A program made the translations under genes and the position numbers. Of a stretch of 64,000 nucleotides of DNA, positions 52,969 through 61,002 are shown one piece after another. The notes beneath the pieces were generated by a model. That model made no database searches, was not told the DNA's origin, and was given only the letters and a program-made list of their open reading frames with translations. Position 1 is the first letter of the stretch. Every line of letters begins with the position of its first letter. Origin of the DNA: an uncultured Lachnoclostridium sp. (GTDB lineage Bacteria; Bacillota; Clostridia; Lachnospirales; Lachnospiraceae); assembly GCA_946499505.1 (NCBI GenBank), contig CAMMSL010000001.1:221064-285063 (forward strand), in the 5' to 3' direction.

Positions 52969-53606
52969 TCATCCCACTCACATACAAAACCTACTGTATT
53001 CTCACCATAATATGTACTCAGATCATTTGGCACATCAGACCATACCCATTCACCGTTTACAATAAACATGACCAGATAATCCTCATCACCGGTCTCATTG
53101 TTGGGCTCTCCCGTCATCCAGTCCGTATATGACAATTCTTCGCCGTCCACCCATCGGAATGTCCCGTCTGACTGTCTCGAAGCGCCAAGCCATAACACTT
53201 GTCTTGACGTAGTGCCGGCGGCTTCAAGTATTTTGGCATACTCCTCTTCGCTCCCGACTGTGGCAAGATGGCCCCCTTCTGCCTCACAGTAAGCTTCGGC
53301 CTCTGCCCATGTCATACGCTCATTAATGATCTCATAACGATGGGCCTCACCGTCTTCCGCATTTCCCGCGGTATCTGCTTTCGTGCTTTCGGATCCTGAA
53401 GACGTAACCTTAATCTCCGCCGCCATCTGTGTTTCTTCTTCTGTCGGCTGACTGGCCTGGATTTCCGTCTGTTCCGTTTTTTCTGAACCTGCCCTCACCG
53501 TTCCGGACGGCAGGACAAGCAGCAAAACAGATCCCGCCGCGCCAAGCACGATCAGGACGCCCAGAATAACCGCAATCACTTTCCAAATAGTATTTCCTTT
53601 CTCCAT
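52965..53606 (-). CDS. Membrane-anchored C-type-lectin-like domain protein
   Basis: 213 residues. N-terminal membrane anchor (IWKVIAVILGVLIVLGAAGSVLLLVLPSG), a Thr/Ser/Glu linker and a C-type lectin-like domain (about 90-213): MTWAEAEAYCEAEGGHLATV, EPNN, GEWVWSDVPND and VGFVCEW. The EPN triplet is the calcium/sugar-binding signature in true C-type lectins, but the WND motif is SDV here. The anchor is nearly identical to that of the YARHG protein upstream, so the two share a fused paralogous segment. Overlaps the AraC gene by four bases. Confidence 0.85.
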   Translation of the reverse strand: MEKGNTIWKVIAVILGVLIVLGAAGSVLLLVLPSGTVRAGSEKTEQTEIQASQPTEEETQMAAEIKVTSSGSESTKADTAGNAEDGEAHRYEIINERMTWAEAEAYCEAEGGHLATVGSEEEYAKILEAAGTTSRQVLWLGASRQSDGTFRWVDGEELSYTDWMTGEPNNETGDEDYLVMFIVNGEWVWSDVPNDLSTYYGENTVGFVCEWDE

Positions 53607-53621
53607 TTTCTGTTTCTCCCT

Positions 53622-54458
53622 TTAATAGCCAAAATAAATATCGATTCCATTGGCAATACCCTGGACCATCTTATTCTGATACTCTTCTGAAGCCATAAGC
53701 TGGTCCTCCTCAGGGTTCGTCATATATCCCATTTCCACGATCGTAGCCGGAATCTCGCTCCAGTTATTTCCGCTCATTGAATCTGTCTCCCAGACACCGT
53801 CATTTTCACACCCTGCAGCTTTGCACAACTCATTGATGATATCATCCGAAAGCGCCCGCGACTGAGGATACAGTTCCGGGTAAAATGGATTCTGCTCAGT
53901 AATACATATAGTCATTGCCCCCTGAACGGAAGAATCATCTATCCCATTGGCGTGGATCCGCACAAAAGCATCTGCATCTGCGTCATTCGCCACAGTGGCT
54001 CTCTGTACACAGCTCATCGGTATATCATTGCTGTCTCTCGTCAAAACAACCGTATATCCGCGATTTTCTAATTCGGATTTCAGCTTCTGACTTACCGTCA
54101 GAGTCAGTTCATATTCCGGAATACCGGTAGACACACCGCTAGTGCCTGATGTATCCGCTGCTTTTTGTTCTGATGATCCGGGTCCCAGCGGTTCCGTTCC
54201 CTCCGCTACCACCGATGAGTGCCCCGGATCCAGGACTACAATTTCTTCCCGTCTTTCCCCGGTCTCCTCGTCAGACCCTTCTATACTTCCGTCCTCTCCG
54301 CTGTTCTTTTCCTCTGCCGTATTTTCCTGCTCTTCTACCTTAATCTCCAGATCAGGGACCGGCTTCTCCTGCTGTTCCTCCTTCTCCTGATCGGAAGAAC
54401 ACGCAGTCAGGATTATCCCCAGACATAAGACGGCTGCTGCCGCTTTCCACTTTTTCAC
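53622..54458 (-). CDS. N-acetylmuramoyl-L-alanine amidase lipoprotein
   Basis: 278 residues. A lipoprotein signal with lipobox LTAC (Cys20), an acidic linker, then an Amidase_3 domain: VVLDPGHSS, Glu in IPEYELTLTVSQKLK, RIHANG, and the catalytic Glu in ATIVEMGYMTN. It cleaves the bond between muramic acid and the stem peptide. Cell-wall cutting next to the ATPase and toxin-like gene suggests opening of the envelope for a secreted structure; this is inference. Spaced 15 bases from both neighbours. Confidence 0.88.
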   Translation of the reverse strand: MKKWKAAAAVLCLGIILTACSSDQEKEEQQEKPVPDLEIKVEEQENTAEEKNSGEDGSIEGSDEETGERREEIVVLDPGHSSVVAEGTEPLGPGSSEQKAADTSGTSGVSTGIPEYELTLTVSQKLKSELENRGYTVVLTRDSNDIPMSCVQRATVANDADADAFVRIHANGIDDSSVQGAMTICITEQNPFYPELYPQSRALSDDIINELCKAAGCENDGVWETDSMSGNNWSEIPATIVEMGYMTNPEEDQLMASEEYQNKMVQGIANGIDIYFGY

Positions 54459-54473
54459 CCCTGCACCTCCTGT

Positions 54474-55046
54474 TTACTGGTCAAGTTTATATCCGCCCGG
54501 CTCTAATTCGTTTTCAGCGTCCCTCAGAAAATCGGCATTCTTCTTTTCCGTTTCATTCAGAATGCTGCCGCTTTCCGCATCAAACTCATCCGCAGGATAC
54601 TCGGCTTTATACCAGGACTTACTGTCAAAGTAATCCTGAAGCTCCTTGGAGTCAAACATACGTCCATGTCTTGCATAAATCTCATTTTTCGCATAATTAA
54701 GTTCTTGTGCTGTCAGCCCCTGAATATCTGCATCAGTCAGAAGCTTTGTATTACTGTCAGGTATGATATAATCTGCCGTCAGATCACTTTCTTTCTCTTC
54801 ATCTTCCTCCGGCTGTGCAGGTTCTCCTGAGCCAATGATCTGGATTTCATCCTTTGTCTGAGCTTCTGACGCCCGAGGCGCGATTTCCTGCAGTTCCGTC
54901 TTCGACGCTTTCATATTACGGATCATACTTCCGCTGCCCGAAGGCCATACTAAAACAAGCACAGTACATGCTGCAGCGGCAACGATCAAAATCCCCATTA
55001 TGGCAGCTATACCTTTCCATATCGCTTTCTTCGTCATATTATCCAT
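54474..55046 (-). CDS. YARHG-domain membrane protein
   Basis: 190 residues. Anchor KKAIWKGIAAIMGILIVAAAACTVLVLVWPSGSG, an acidic linker, then a YARHG domain (YAKNEIYARHGRMF, with YFDSKSWYK following). YARHG is an extracellular domain often seen in peptidoglycan-linked or zinc-ribbon proteins. The anchor matches the lectin-like protein almost residue for residue. Spaced 17 bases from the ATPase and 15 from the amidase gene. Confidence 0.85.
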   Translation of the reverse strand: MDNMTKKAIWKGIAAIMGILIVAAAACTVLVLVWPSGSGSMIRNMKASKTELQEIAPRASEAQTKDEIQIIGSGEPAQPEEDEEKESDLTADYIIPDSNTKLLTDADIQGLTAQELNYAKNEIYARHGRMFDSKELQDYFDSKSWYKAEYPADEFDAESGSILNETEKKNADFLRDAENELEPGGYKLDQ

Positions 55047-55063
55047 ACTCAGTACCTTCTTTC

Positions 55064-56359
55064 CTATGCCTTCTTAAACTGAAATAAAAAAGGTTCTTTT
55101 CCCGGAAGCCCGATGATCGCCTGCCCAATACCCAGCCGGGTGATATCCCAGTCCTCTACAACATTTGCATCACGCACATTCTCAACGATGCCTCTGCCCT
55201 GGACCGAGGCCATATAGACCTCTTTCTTCCGGTTAACTCCGTGCAGTTTCTTTATAAATTCCTTGGAGCCTGCATCATTCACACGAAATGACACAGATGT
55301 CAGAAAACCGGAAAGTATACTCCTCGCCCTTGATTCCCCGTACACTTCAAAGACTTGCTCTACATTCTGTATCCCGATCATGAATTTTACTCCCAGACTT
55401 CTTCCGAAATTCACTGCGTCATCCACATGCTGCAGATTCGGGATCAGCCGGAACTCATCCGCCACAAAGTAGACGCTGCCTTCACTTTTCTTGCGGCACA
55501 AAGCTTCCTTGATAGCCATATCAAACAGAAGGCTGTAGATTGGTGTAAGCATATTCCCGATTCCCAGATCATACTCAATAAAAATAAACCTGCCGCCCTT
55601 TGCCCGCACGAGTTCCCTCATAGAAAGAGTGCCGCGTTTCTTAAAATTACCGAGAAATATCTCTCTGGATAATTGCTGTAACTCTGACATAACTCCCTGC
55701 GTCTGAGGAGAGCGGTCATCCGAAATATAGCTTACCATGGCGCGCAGATCTTCATGCTGTTTCAGCATCTCTCTGATTTCCGCTGTAGGCGAACGGTCGA
55801 GAAACGCCCGAAGGCTTTCATTGTCGCCGTGCAGCGTCTCCTTATTTCTCGTAAAATGTGTCAGGATCGCACTGAACAGATCTTTAGCTGCATTCGGGAA
55901 AAAAGGCTGGTTAGACCCCTCAATCTTACTGTGAAAAAGCGTCTTACTGATCTCGACAATATTTTCTTCCATATGCTCATCCAGCTCGATCTCATTGAAG
56001 ATATTCCAATAATCCGGATCTGACGGGCCTGTCGCGGTTTCATCATTACTGATGACCACATCTCCCGGGCGATAAAATTCCTGATAGAAATCTCCCTTAG
56101 TGTCGAATATGATCATCACATCCTCGCCGGTCATGCTGCCCCTGAGCTGTCTCATAATCTGGAAGAACGCATTTGTCTTTCCTGTTCCGATTCCGCCCAG
56201 GAACATAATATGACGGCTCAGGAGATCCGCATCCAACGGCACATATGTATCTCCGCCAACCGCATTGGTTCCAATAAATGCACATCTGGCATTCCGGGTC
56301 GGATACGGCACCGGATCCGTTCGAAGCTTGTTGCCGTCAAATACTTCTATCTGTTTCAT
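55064..56359 (-). CDS. Orphan VirD4/TraG-like AAA+ ATPase
   Basis: 431 residues. P-loop GGIGTGKTN near 58, then FDTKGDFYQEFYRPGD, and Walker B VYFVADEFRLIPN near 305, followed by GIQNVEQVFEVYGESRARSILSGFLTSVSFRV, a pattern of TraD/TraG/VirD4 coupling proteins. No membrane helix is found, so it lacks the usual N-terminal anchor and is probably cytosolic. No relaxase, VirB4 or other type IV secretion gene is present. Start at 56359 has GGGAGG upstream; a 21-residue longer frame is unlikely. It could pump or unfold a protein or act on DNA. Confidence 0.78.
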   Translation of the reverse strand: MKQIEVFDGNKLRTDPVPYPTRNARCAFIGTNAVGGDTYVPLDADLLSRHIMFLGGIGTGKTNAFFQIMRQLRGSMTGEDVMIIFDTKGDFYQEFYRPGDVVISNDETATGPSDPDYWNIFNEIELDEHMEENIVEISKTLFHSKIEGSNQPFFPNAAKDLFSAILTHFTRNKETLHGDNESLRAFLDRSPTAEIREMLKQHEDLRAMVSYISDDRSPQTQGVMSELQQLSREIFLGNFKKRGTLSMRELVRAKGGRFIFIEYDLGIGNMLTPIYSLLFDMAIKEALCRKKSEGSVYFVADEFRLIPNLQHVDDAVNFGRSLGVKFMIGIQNVEQVFEVYGESRARSILSGFLTSVSFRVNDAGSKEFIKKLHGVNRKKEVYMASVQGRGIVENVRDANVVEDWDITRLGIGQAIIGLPGKEPFLFQFKKA

Positions 56360-56418
56360 CTGATCATCCTCCCGATGTATTTGCTGTCTGCAATATGAAG
56401 AAATCCCGTCTACTGCGG

Positions 56419-59166
56419 TCAATACCCGTAACCGCCATAATCGTATCCACCGCCTTCATCCATGCCAGAATTTCCGCCGGAGTCCATACCCGAATCCATG
56501 CCAGAATCCCCGCCGGAATCCATACCTGAGTCCATGCCGGATCCGCTGTCTTCGCCACTATCCTCACCGCTGTCCTCACCGTTTTCTTCATTCTCTTCGG
56601 GAACATCTTCGCCTTCGGGCATCTCGTCTTCTTCCGACTCCTCTTGCTCCTCCGGTTCCTCTTCTTCAGCAGTCTCTTCATCCGCCTCGGGGGCTTCTCC
56701 CTCTTCGGTTTCCTCTCCCTCTTCAGGTGTCTCTTCGTCTTCGGACATCTCGTCTTCTTCTGACGTCTCCTGCTCCTCCGGATCCTCTTCTTCAGCAGTC
56801 TCTTCATCCGCCTCGGGGGCTTCTCCTTCTTCGGATTCCTCTCCCTCTTCGACCGTCTCGTCTTCTTCCGACGTTTCCTCTTCTTCGGTTTCTTCCCCCT
56901 CTTCAGGTGTCTCTTCGTCTTCTTCTGACGTCTCCTGCTCCTCCGGTTCCTCTTCTTCAGCAGTCTCTTCATCCGCCTCAGGGGCTTCTCCCTCTTCGGA
57001 TTTCTCTCCCTCTTCGGCGATCTCGTCTTCTCCCGCGGTCTCCTCACCCGCTTCTGACTCCATGGACAGGTTATCCTGCTCTTGATCTGCTCTTTCCGGC
57101 GAACCTGCAGGAGGATTAGGCGGATTATCCGGACCATGTGTAACGTCCGCGCCCTCCGATAATTTCTGCTCGTACTGATCCGCCCGTTCGGAAAACTCTT
57201 TAAATCCGGTATGATATCCCAGGGGTTTGGCAACCGGCTTGATTTCCGGATGATCTTTGAAGAAATCCTGGTCAAGCAGTACCTGATCAGCCCCGCCGGG
57301 GAGTTCCTGTCCGGTGGACGAAACCTGAGGCGCCGCTTTCCCGATATTCATTTTTGTGCCTGCCGGCACTGTGATCTTTTCAAAATAAGTCTTTCCATTT
57401 CCCCATTCCTGGAGCAGCGCGCTGTCCATTTTGCTCTGCATCCTGTCCACAGGTTTTTCTGTTGTAAAGAAAGATCCGTCGGACCGTGCTCTGTGCCCGT
57501 CAAACACCCGGTACAGATCAATATCCCTGTCTGCCACGACTGTTCTGTAATTCCCGTCCGCAAACGAATTTTTCACCGATTCATTCGTTATCTTATCCTG
57601 CTCCACATCATGTACGCTGGAATCAATCTTCGTCCTCACAGGCGAATCTGTTGTATCCGAAGTTTTTCCCGCTCCTGCCGCATACATTACAGGCGCCTTT
57701 TCTCCTGTATTGACATCTGCATTGAATTTAGCGGTAAAGTCCTTTTCACTGTTCGTGATATCTGCCTTCCATTTCGCAGCATCTATATCTGCGCCGGCTT
57801 TTTTCTGTCCGGCCGCATATTCGGCGGAAGCCTCAAATGTAAGACCGTCCTTTTCTTTTGAACCTCCGGACACATTTATATTTCCCTTTGCCAGATCCCA
57901 CTCGGCAGATACCCGCAGTCTGCCGGTCCTCAGATCTGCCACGCTTCCTTCCGCAGATACATCAGCATAACCCAGCCTGTTTCCACCTTTTATATGAATC
58001 TCCGAATTACTCTTTTCACGATCATACTGGAAAGAATTCTCCAATACGGATGCATTTGCGGCCGCCGCTGCCTTTTTCGCCTGTAAATCTGCAGAATATG
58101 ACAGAGTTCCTTTCAGCAGTCCCGTATCGGTCTTTGTAACAGATGTAAAACCATCCTCGTCAGTCTTTGCAGAATGCCAGCTGAGCACTTCCGATCCGGT
58201 GCGGTTCTTTTCCGTATACTGACTGTAAGTACCGTCCGGCAGAAATTTGTGATCTCGAAATGTATCCTTATAAGCCTCAGACAGCGCTTCAGATTTTGCG
58301 AGCGCCCGATCGATCCGTTCATCACTGATCCGGCTGCCGTTTACATCGATTCCTCTGGCCTGATTCAATGCGTCCTTCATATAATTCTGCGTTGCCGCAA
58401 ATGCGTAGGCATCTCTCGGAAGAGCTTTTCCCTCCTCGAGTTTCCTCTCACATTCTTCAAAATGTTTTTCCAGATTTGATACGGTCTGTTCTTTGTTATA
58501 TTGTGGAAGATCCACAACCGGTACATACCGTTCTCCCAGCCATCCCGCAATACTTCTGTTGTTTCCTTCCAGCTGATATTCCATGCTGCCCAGCCTGCTG
58601 ATATCTGATTCAAGCTGTCTGCGCCGACCGAGAAGACTTTCATACTTTGCCTGATCAGCCGTTGAAAATCCATTTGGATGGTCCATATGCATAGCCGCCA
58701 TCTGATTTTTCACGCCGTCCAGTTCATGCCCCAGAGTTTTCTCCCTGTCCCGCATCTCACAGATGGCATTCACATTCTGGCAATATTGTTTCCCAAGCTC
58801 TGCTTTCTCTGTCCTTCCGGCTGAACCGTCATAAAAATTTCTTTCAAATCCATTCTGCAGTCTCCGGTATTCTCCCTCATACTGCTCCATTGTCTTTGAA
58901 ATGCGTTTGCCATCCGCAATCTGTTCCAGAGTCTTTCCCTCAGCCTCTGCGGATATCGGAGCTGTTTCTGCCAGATTTTTCCCGCCGAACTCCGGCAGCC
59001 GCAGCCCGGTTCCGCCTGCCGCGTCTCTCTCAGACGCATGACTGCCCAAAGAGCTGTTTGATCTCACATATTGCTGGAGATCACTCAATGCAGTCCGTTC
59101 CTCCTGCACATCACTGACTGTCTCCTGCTGCCTGACACTGCTCCGTAAAAAATCAAAAATTCCCAT
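56419..59166 (-). CDS. Large coiled protein with polymorphic-toxin-like domain and acidic repeat tail
   Basis: 915 residues from the chosen start (MGIFDFLRSSV). Residues 1-300 are helical and charged. About 300-520 is Ala/Gly/Lys/Asp-rich. Near 545-640 is the block LYRVFDGHRARSDGSFFTTEKP ... EWGNGKTYFEKITVPAGTKMNIGKAAPQV ... GGADQVLL, resembling C-terminal toxin tails of LXG/T7SS-type polymorphic toxins. A Pro-rich spacer follows, then an acidic tail of 200 residues and a Gly/Asp/Met/Tyr end (GMDSG, GGYGY). No catalytic activity is proven. Start has AGAGG six bases upstream and eight bases follow the 171-residue gene. The toxin position in the middle, not at the C-terminus, is unusual. Confidence 0.6.
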   Translation of the reverse strand: MGIFDFLRSSVRQQETVSDVQEERTALSDLQQYVRSNSSLGSHASERDAAGGTGLRLPEFGGKNLAETAPISAEAEGKTLEQIADGKRISKTMEQYEGEYRRLQNGFERNFYDGSAGRTEKAELGKQYCQNVNAICEMRDREKTLGHELDGVKNQMAAMHMDHPNGFSTADQAKYESLLGRRRQLESDISRLGSMEYQLEGNNRSIAGWLGERYVPVVDLPQYNKEQTVSNLEKHFEECERKLEEGKALPRDAYAFAATQNYMKDALNQARGIDVNGSRISDERIDRALAKSEALSEAYKDTFRDHKFLPDGTYSQYTEKNRTGSEVLSWHSAKTDEDGFTSVTKTDTGLLKGTLSYSADLQAKKAAAAANASVLENSFQYDREKSNSEIHIKGGNRLGYADVSAEGSVADLRTGRLRVSAEWDLAKGNINVSGGSKEKDGLTFEASAEYAAGQKKAGADIDAAKWKADITNSEKDFTAKFNADVNTGEKAPVMYAAGAGKTSDTTDSPVRTKIDSSVHDVEQDKITNESVKNSFADGNYRTVVADRDIDLYRVFDGHRARSDGSFFTTEKPVDRMQSKMDSALLQEWGNGKTYFEKITVPAGTKMNIGKAAPQVSSTGQELPGGADQVLLDQDFFKDHPEIKPVAKPLGYHTGFKEFSERADQYEQKLSEGADVTHGPDNPPNPPAGSPERADQEQDNLSMESEAGEETAGEDEIAEEGEKSEEGEAPEADEETAEEEEPEEQETSEEDEETPEEGEETEEEETSEEDETVEEGEESEEGEAPEADEETAEEEDPEEQETSEEDEMSEDEETPEEGEETEEGEAPEADEETAEEEEPEEQEESEEDEMPEGEDVPEENEENGEDSGEDSGEDSGSGMDSGMDSGGDSGMDSGMDSGGNSGMDEGGGYDYGGYGY
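56620..57020 (-). repeat. Near-identical direct repeats coding the acidic tail
   Basis: Three copies of a block of about 130-160 bases, beginning near 56641, 56773 and 56934 on the plus strand, contain the shared stretch CTCTTCTTCAGCAGTCTCTT and neighbours. In protein they read EEGEAPEADEETAEEE plus EEQETSEEDE. The DNA of the copies is almost identical, so the repeat is recent or kept uniform. A separate short repeat near 56460-56560 encodes the SGMDSG units. Confidence 0.7.
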
Positions 59167-59174
59167 AACTGCCT

Positions 59175-59690
59175 CTATTCTCTGCCCGACGCGATCAGCA
59201 GTCCTTTTCTGCACATCCGTATGACAGTCTCCCGGAAACTTGTCACCTTTCCTCCTGACAGCCGCTGTTCCATCACCCTGCAAGGTGTGGAACCGTCCGC
59301 CATACACCAGATTTCATACTCTGATTCTGTTACCATGACCTGCTGCCGGAACAGGATCTTATATGTCCCATCTTCAATATCAAGTCCTTCTCCTATTCCC
59401 TGACGGAGAAAAAGCAGTTCGCCAAGCCGGGTAAACGCCGGTTCGTCGAGCTGCTGCAGAAGTCCTGTCTGCTGACAGAACTTCTGCATTGTCACCTGAT
59501 AAGCCGACCGGTCCGCCTCGCTGAGCCTTCCGATAACATCTTCCTCATAGGCCCCTAAAAGGAACGCCTCCCAGATCCGGCGTTCCACCGGAATGAGTGG
59601 ATAATATCTTCCATTCAGGGCTACCCTGTAAATGAGCCTTCCCTCTTCAATTTTTGTTCCAAGAGGATAGCCTGTCGTGAGATAATACAT
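59175..59690 (-). CDS. Unknown protein with an internal tandem duplication
   Basis: 171 residues, no family recognised. Two similar parts can be aligned: PVERRIWEAFLLGAYEEDVIGRLSEADRSAYQV ... CQQTGLLQ and ESEYEIWCMADGSTPCRVMEQRLSGGKVTSFRE ... CRKGLLIA. Each has an IW, a V, RLS and a final C-x-x-GLL, like paired winged-helix units. It could bind the adjacent toxin-like protein or DNA; this is inference. The start at 59690 is one base after the preceding stop; a TTG or ATG 30-39 bases upstream would overlap the preceding gene instead. Confidence 0.55.
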   Translation of the reverse strand: MYYLTTGYPLGTKIEEGRLIYRVALNGRYYPLIPVERRIWEAFLLGAYEEDVIGRLSEADRSAYQVTMQKFCQQTGLLQQLDEPAFTRLGELLFLRQGIGEGLDIEDGTYKILFRQQVMVTESEYEIWCMADGSTPCRVMEQRLSGGKVTSFRETVIRMCRKGLLIASGRE

Positions 59691-59691
59691 A

Positions 59692-60972
59692 TCAGTCTTC
59701 TTTCCATTTCTTAATTCCATAGTCGCCAAGCTTCTGGATATCCATGATCATGGATCCCAGCTCTTCAATTGCAATATCTGCATCATCGCCCGGCAGTACC
59801 TCTGTGACAGAAACGACTGAACGGGGACTTAATATGCAGATCGGCGCCGCAGACTCACATTTTGTCTGTACCATGATGCTCATGCTCGGTTTCAGTGAAA
59901 ACAGGAACAGTGATACGATTGTCAGAATCACACTGAGTATGCTCAGGAAAGAAGAAAATCCATGCAGGAACGCACTCCTTGTTGCAATAACTGACATCGT
60001 AAGCAGGCCGGTTGCAAGCGACATGATCAACAGTTTGATAAAGTATTTCTTCTTTACTATAAAGAAAGAGCCGATTGCCGCAAGTCCCCCGATATTTGCG
60101 ATAAGGAACATTAGTCCCCTGAATATAGATGAGCTGCTGAACGCAACTTCTATTCCGAACCGCGCGCCAAAAAGAAGAATGATCACGGCAGCGATCAGCA
60201 GGCCGATAATGAAATCAAACAGACCGAACCTGACTCCGTTGGATATGCTGATTCCTGCCACTTCGTCGATATTAAATTCCTTATAATCCATCACTCTGCC
60301 AATCCACGAACGGCCGCTCATCCTAAATAGGATCCTCTTATTTGTCACCTGGAGGCGTCCTTCCTGCCACAGCCCCCGGATTTTAGAACGTGCATTACAG
60401 ATATCGTACTGTTTGACTGGGATCTCCTGCTCGCAGGGTGCGACCAGCTCCGGTACGATTTTCTTCCCCCTCTCAAAGCATCCTGTCACATCATTTTTCT
60501 CAGATTCCCCGAAGCCGAGCAGTTTACCAAACGGCACCCAGTCTGCCGTGGAAAATGAATAAGTAAACGTATTGGAGTCCGTTCCGTTTCCAGCCTGTGT
60601 ATTCCCCCGGGCTGTACTCGTCTGCGCATTTCCCCGGGCTGTCCCCGCCTGTGTGTTTCCACGGGCTGTACCAGCCTGCGTGTTTCCACGGGCTGTACCA
60701 GCCTGCGTGTTTTCCGGAGCAGGGCCAGCCTGCCCCTGCTGTCCGGAACCGGCATCCGTCTTCCCCGCGGAAGCGCCCGCTCCTGCATTCCATCCATTTG
60801 CGTCAAAATATCCTGCTGACTGCTGCGCATTGTCCAACCCGGCAGCATTGCTGTTATCTTTCTGTTCCGGCGCTGTATACTCCATTTTCACCGTATTGTT
60901 TTTCTCCTTCTGGCAGGTACATATCTCACCATCTTTCAAAGGCCTGCCGCACTGTGTACAAAATTTCGCCAT
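59692..60972 (-). CDS. Zinc-ribbon membrane protein with PH-like domain
   Basis: 426 residues. N-terminal zinc ribbon (FCTQCGRPLKDGEICTCQ), a low-complexity region with NTQAGTARG repeats, a PH-like domain containing GRLQVTNKRILFRMSGRSWIG and a DEVAGISISNGVRFGLFDF part, and four or five membrane helices in residues 255-360, then a cytoplasmic tail. PH-like plus zinc-ribbon proteins are common membrane accessory proteins in Firmicutes without known function. It is followed at once by the 171-residue protein. Confidence 0.65.
   Translation of the reverse strand: MAKFCTQCGRPLKDGEICTCQKEKNNTVKMEYTAPEQKDNSNAAGLDNAQQSAGYFDANGWNAGAGASAGKTDAGSGQQGQAGPAPENTQAGTARGNTQAGTARGNTQAGTARGNAQTSTARGNTQAGNGTDSNTFTYSFSTADWVPFGKLLGFGESEKNDVTGCFERGKKIVPELVAPCEQEIPVKQYDICNARSKIRGLWQEGRLQVTNKRILFRMSGRSWIGRVMDYKEFNIDEVAGISISNGVRFGLFDFIIGLLIAAVIILLFGARFGIEVAFSSSSIFRGLMFLIANIGGLAAIGSFFIVKKKYFIKLLIMSLATGLLTMSVIATRSAFLHGFSSFLSILSVILTIVSLFLFSLKPSMSIMVQTKCESAAPICILSPRSVVSVTEVLPGDDADIAIEELGSMIMDIQKLGDYGIKKWKED
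60594..60716 (-). repeat. 27-bp tandem repeats coding NTQAGTARG
   Basis: Four to five units of 27 bases, such as CGTGTTTCCACGGGCTGTAC on the plus strand, encode the NTQAGTARG repeats. Copies differ by a few bases, mainly third positions and one NAQTSTARG variant. Copy number probably varies between strains. Confidence 0.7.
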
Positions 60973-61002
60973 AACTCATTCCTCCCATTCTCAGCTTTAA
61001 TA

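Noticed and set aside
56364-57275. 303-residue Arg/Lys-rich minus-strand ORF and a Ser/Pro-rich plus-strand ORF at 56462-57085
   Set aside because: They are frame shadows of the acidic repeat tail; the repetitive GAA/GAG codons open the other frames.
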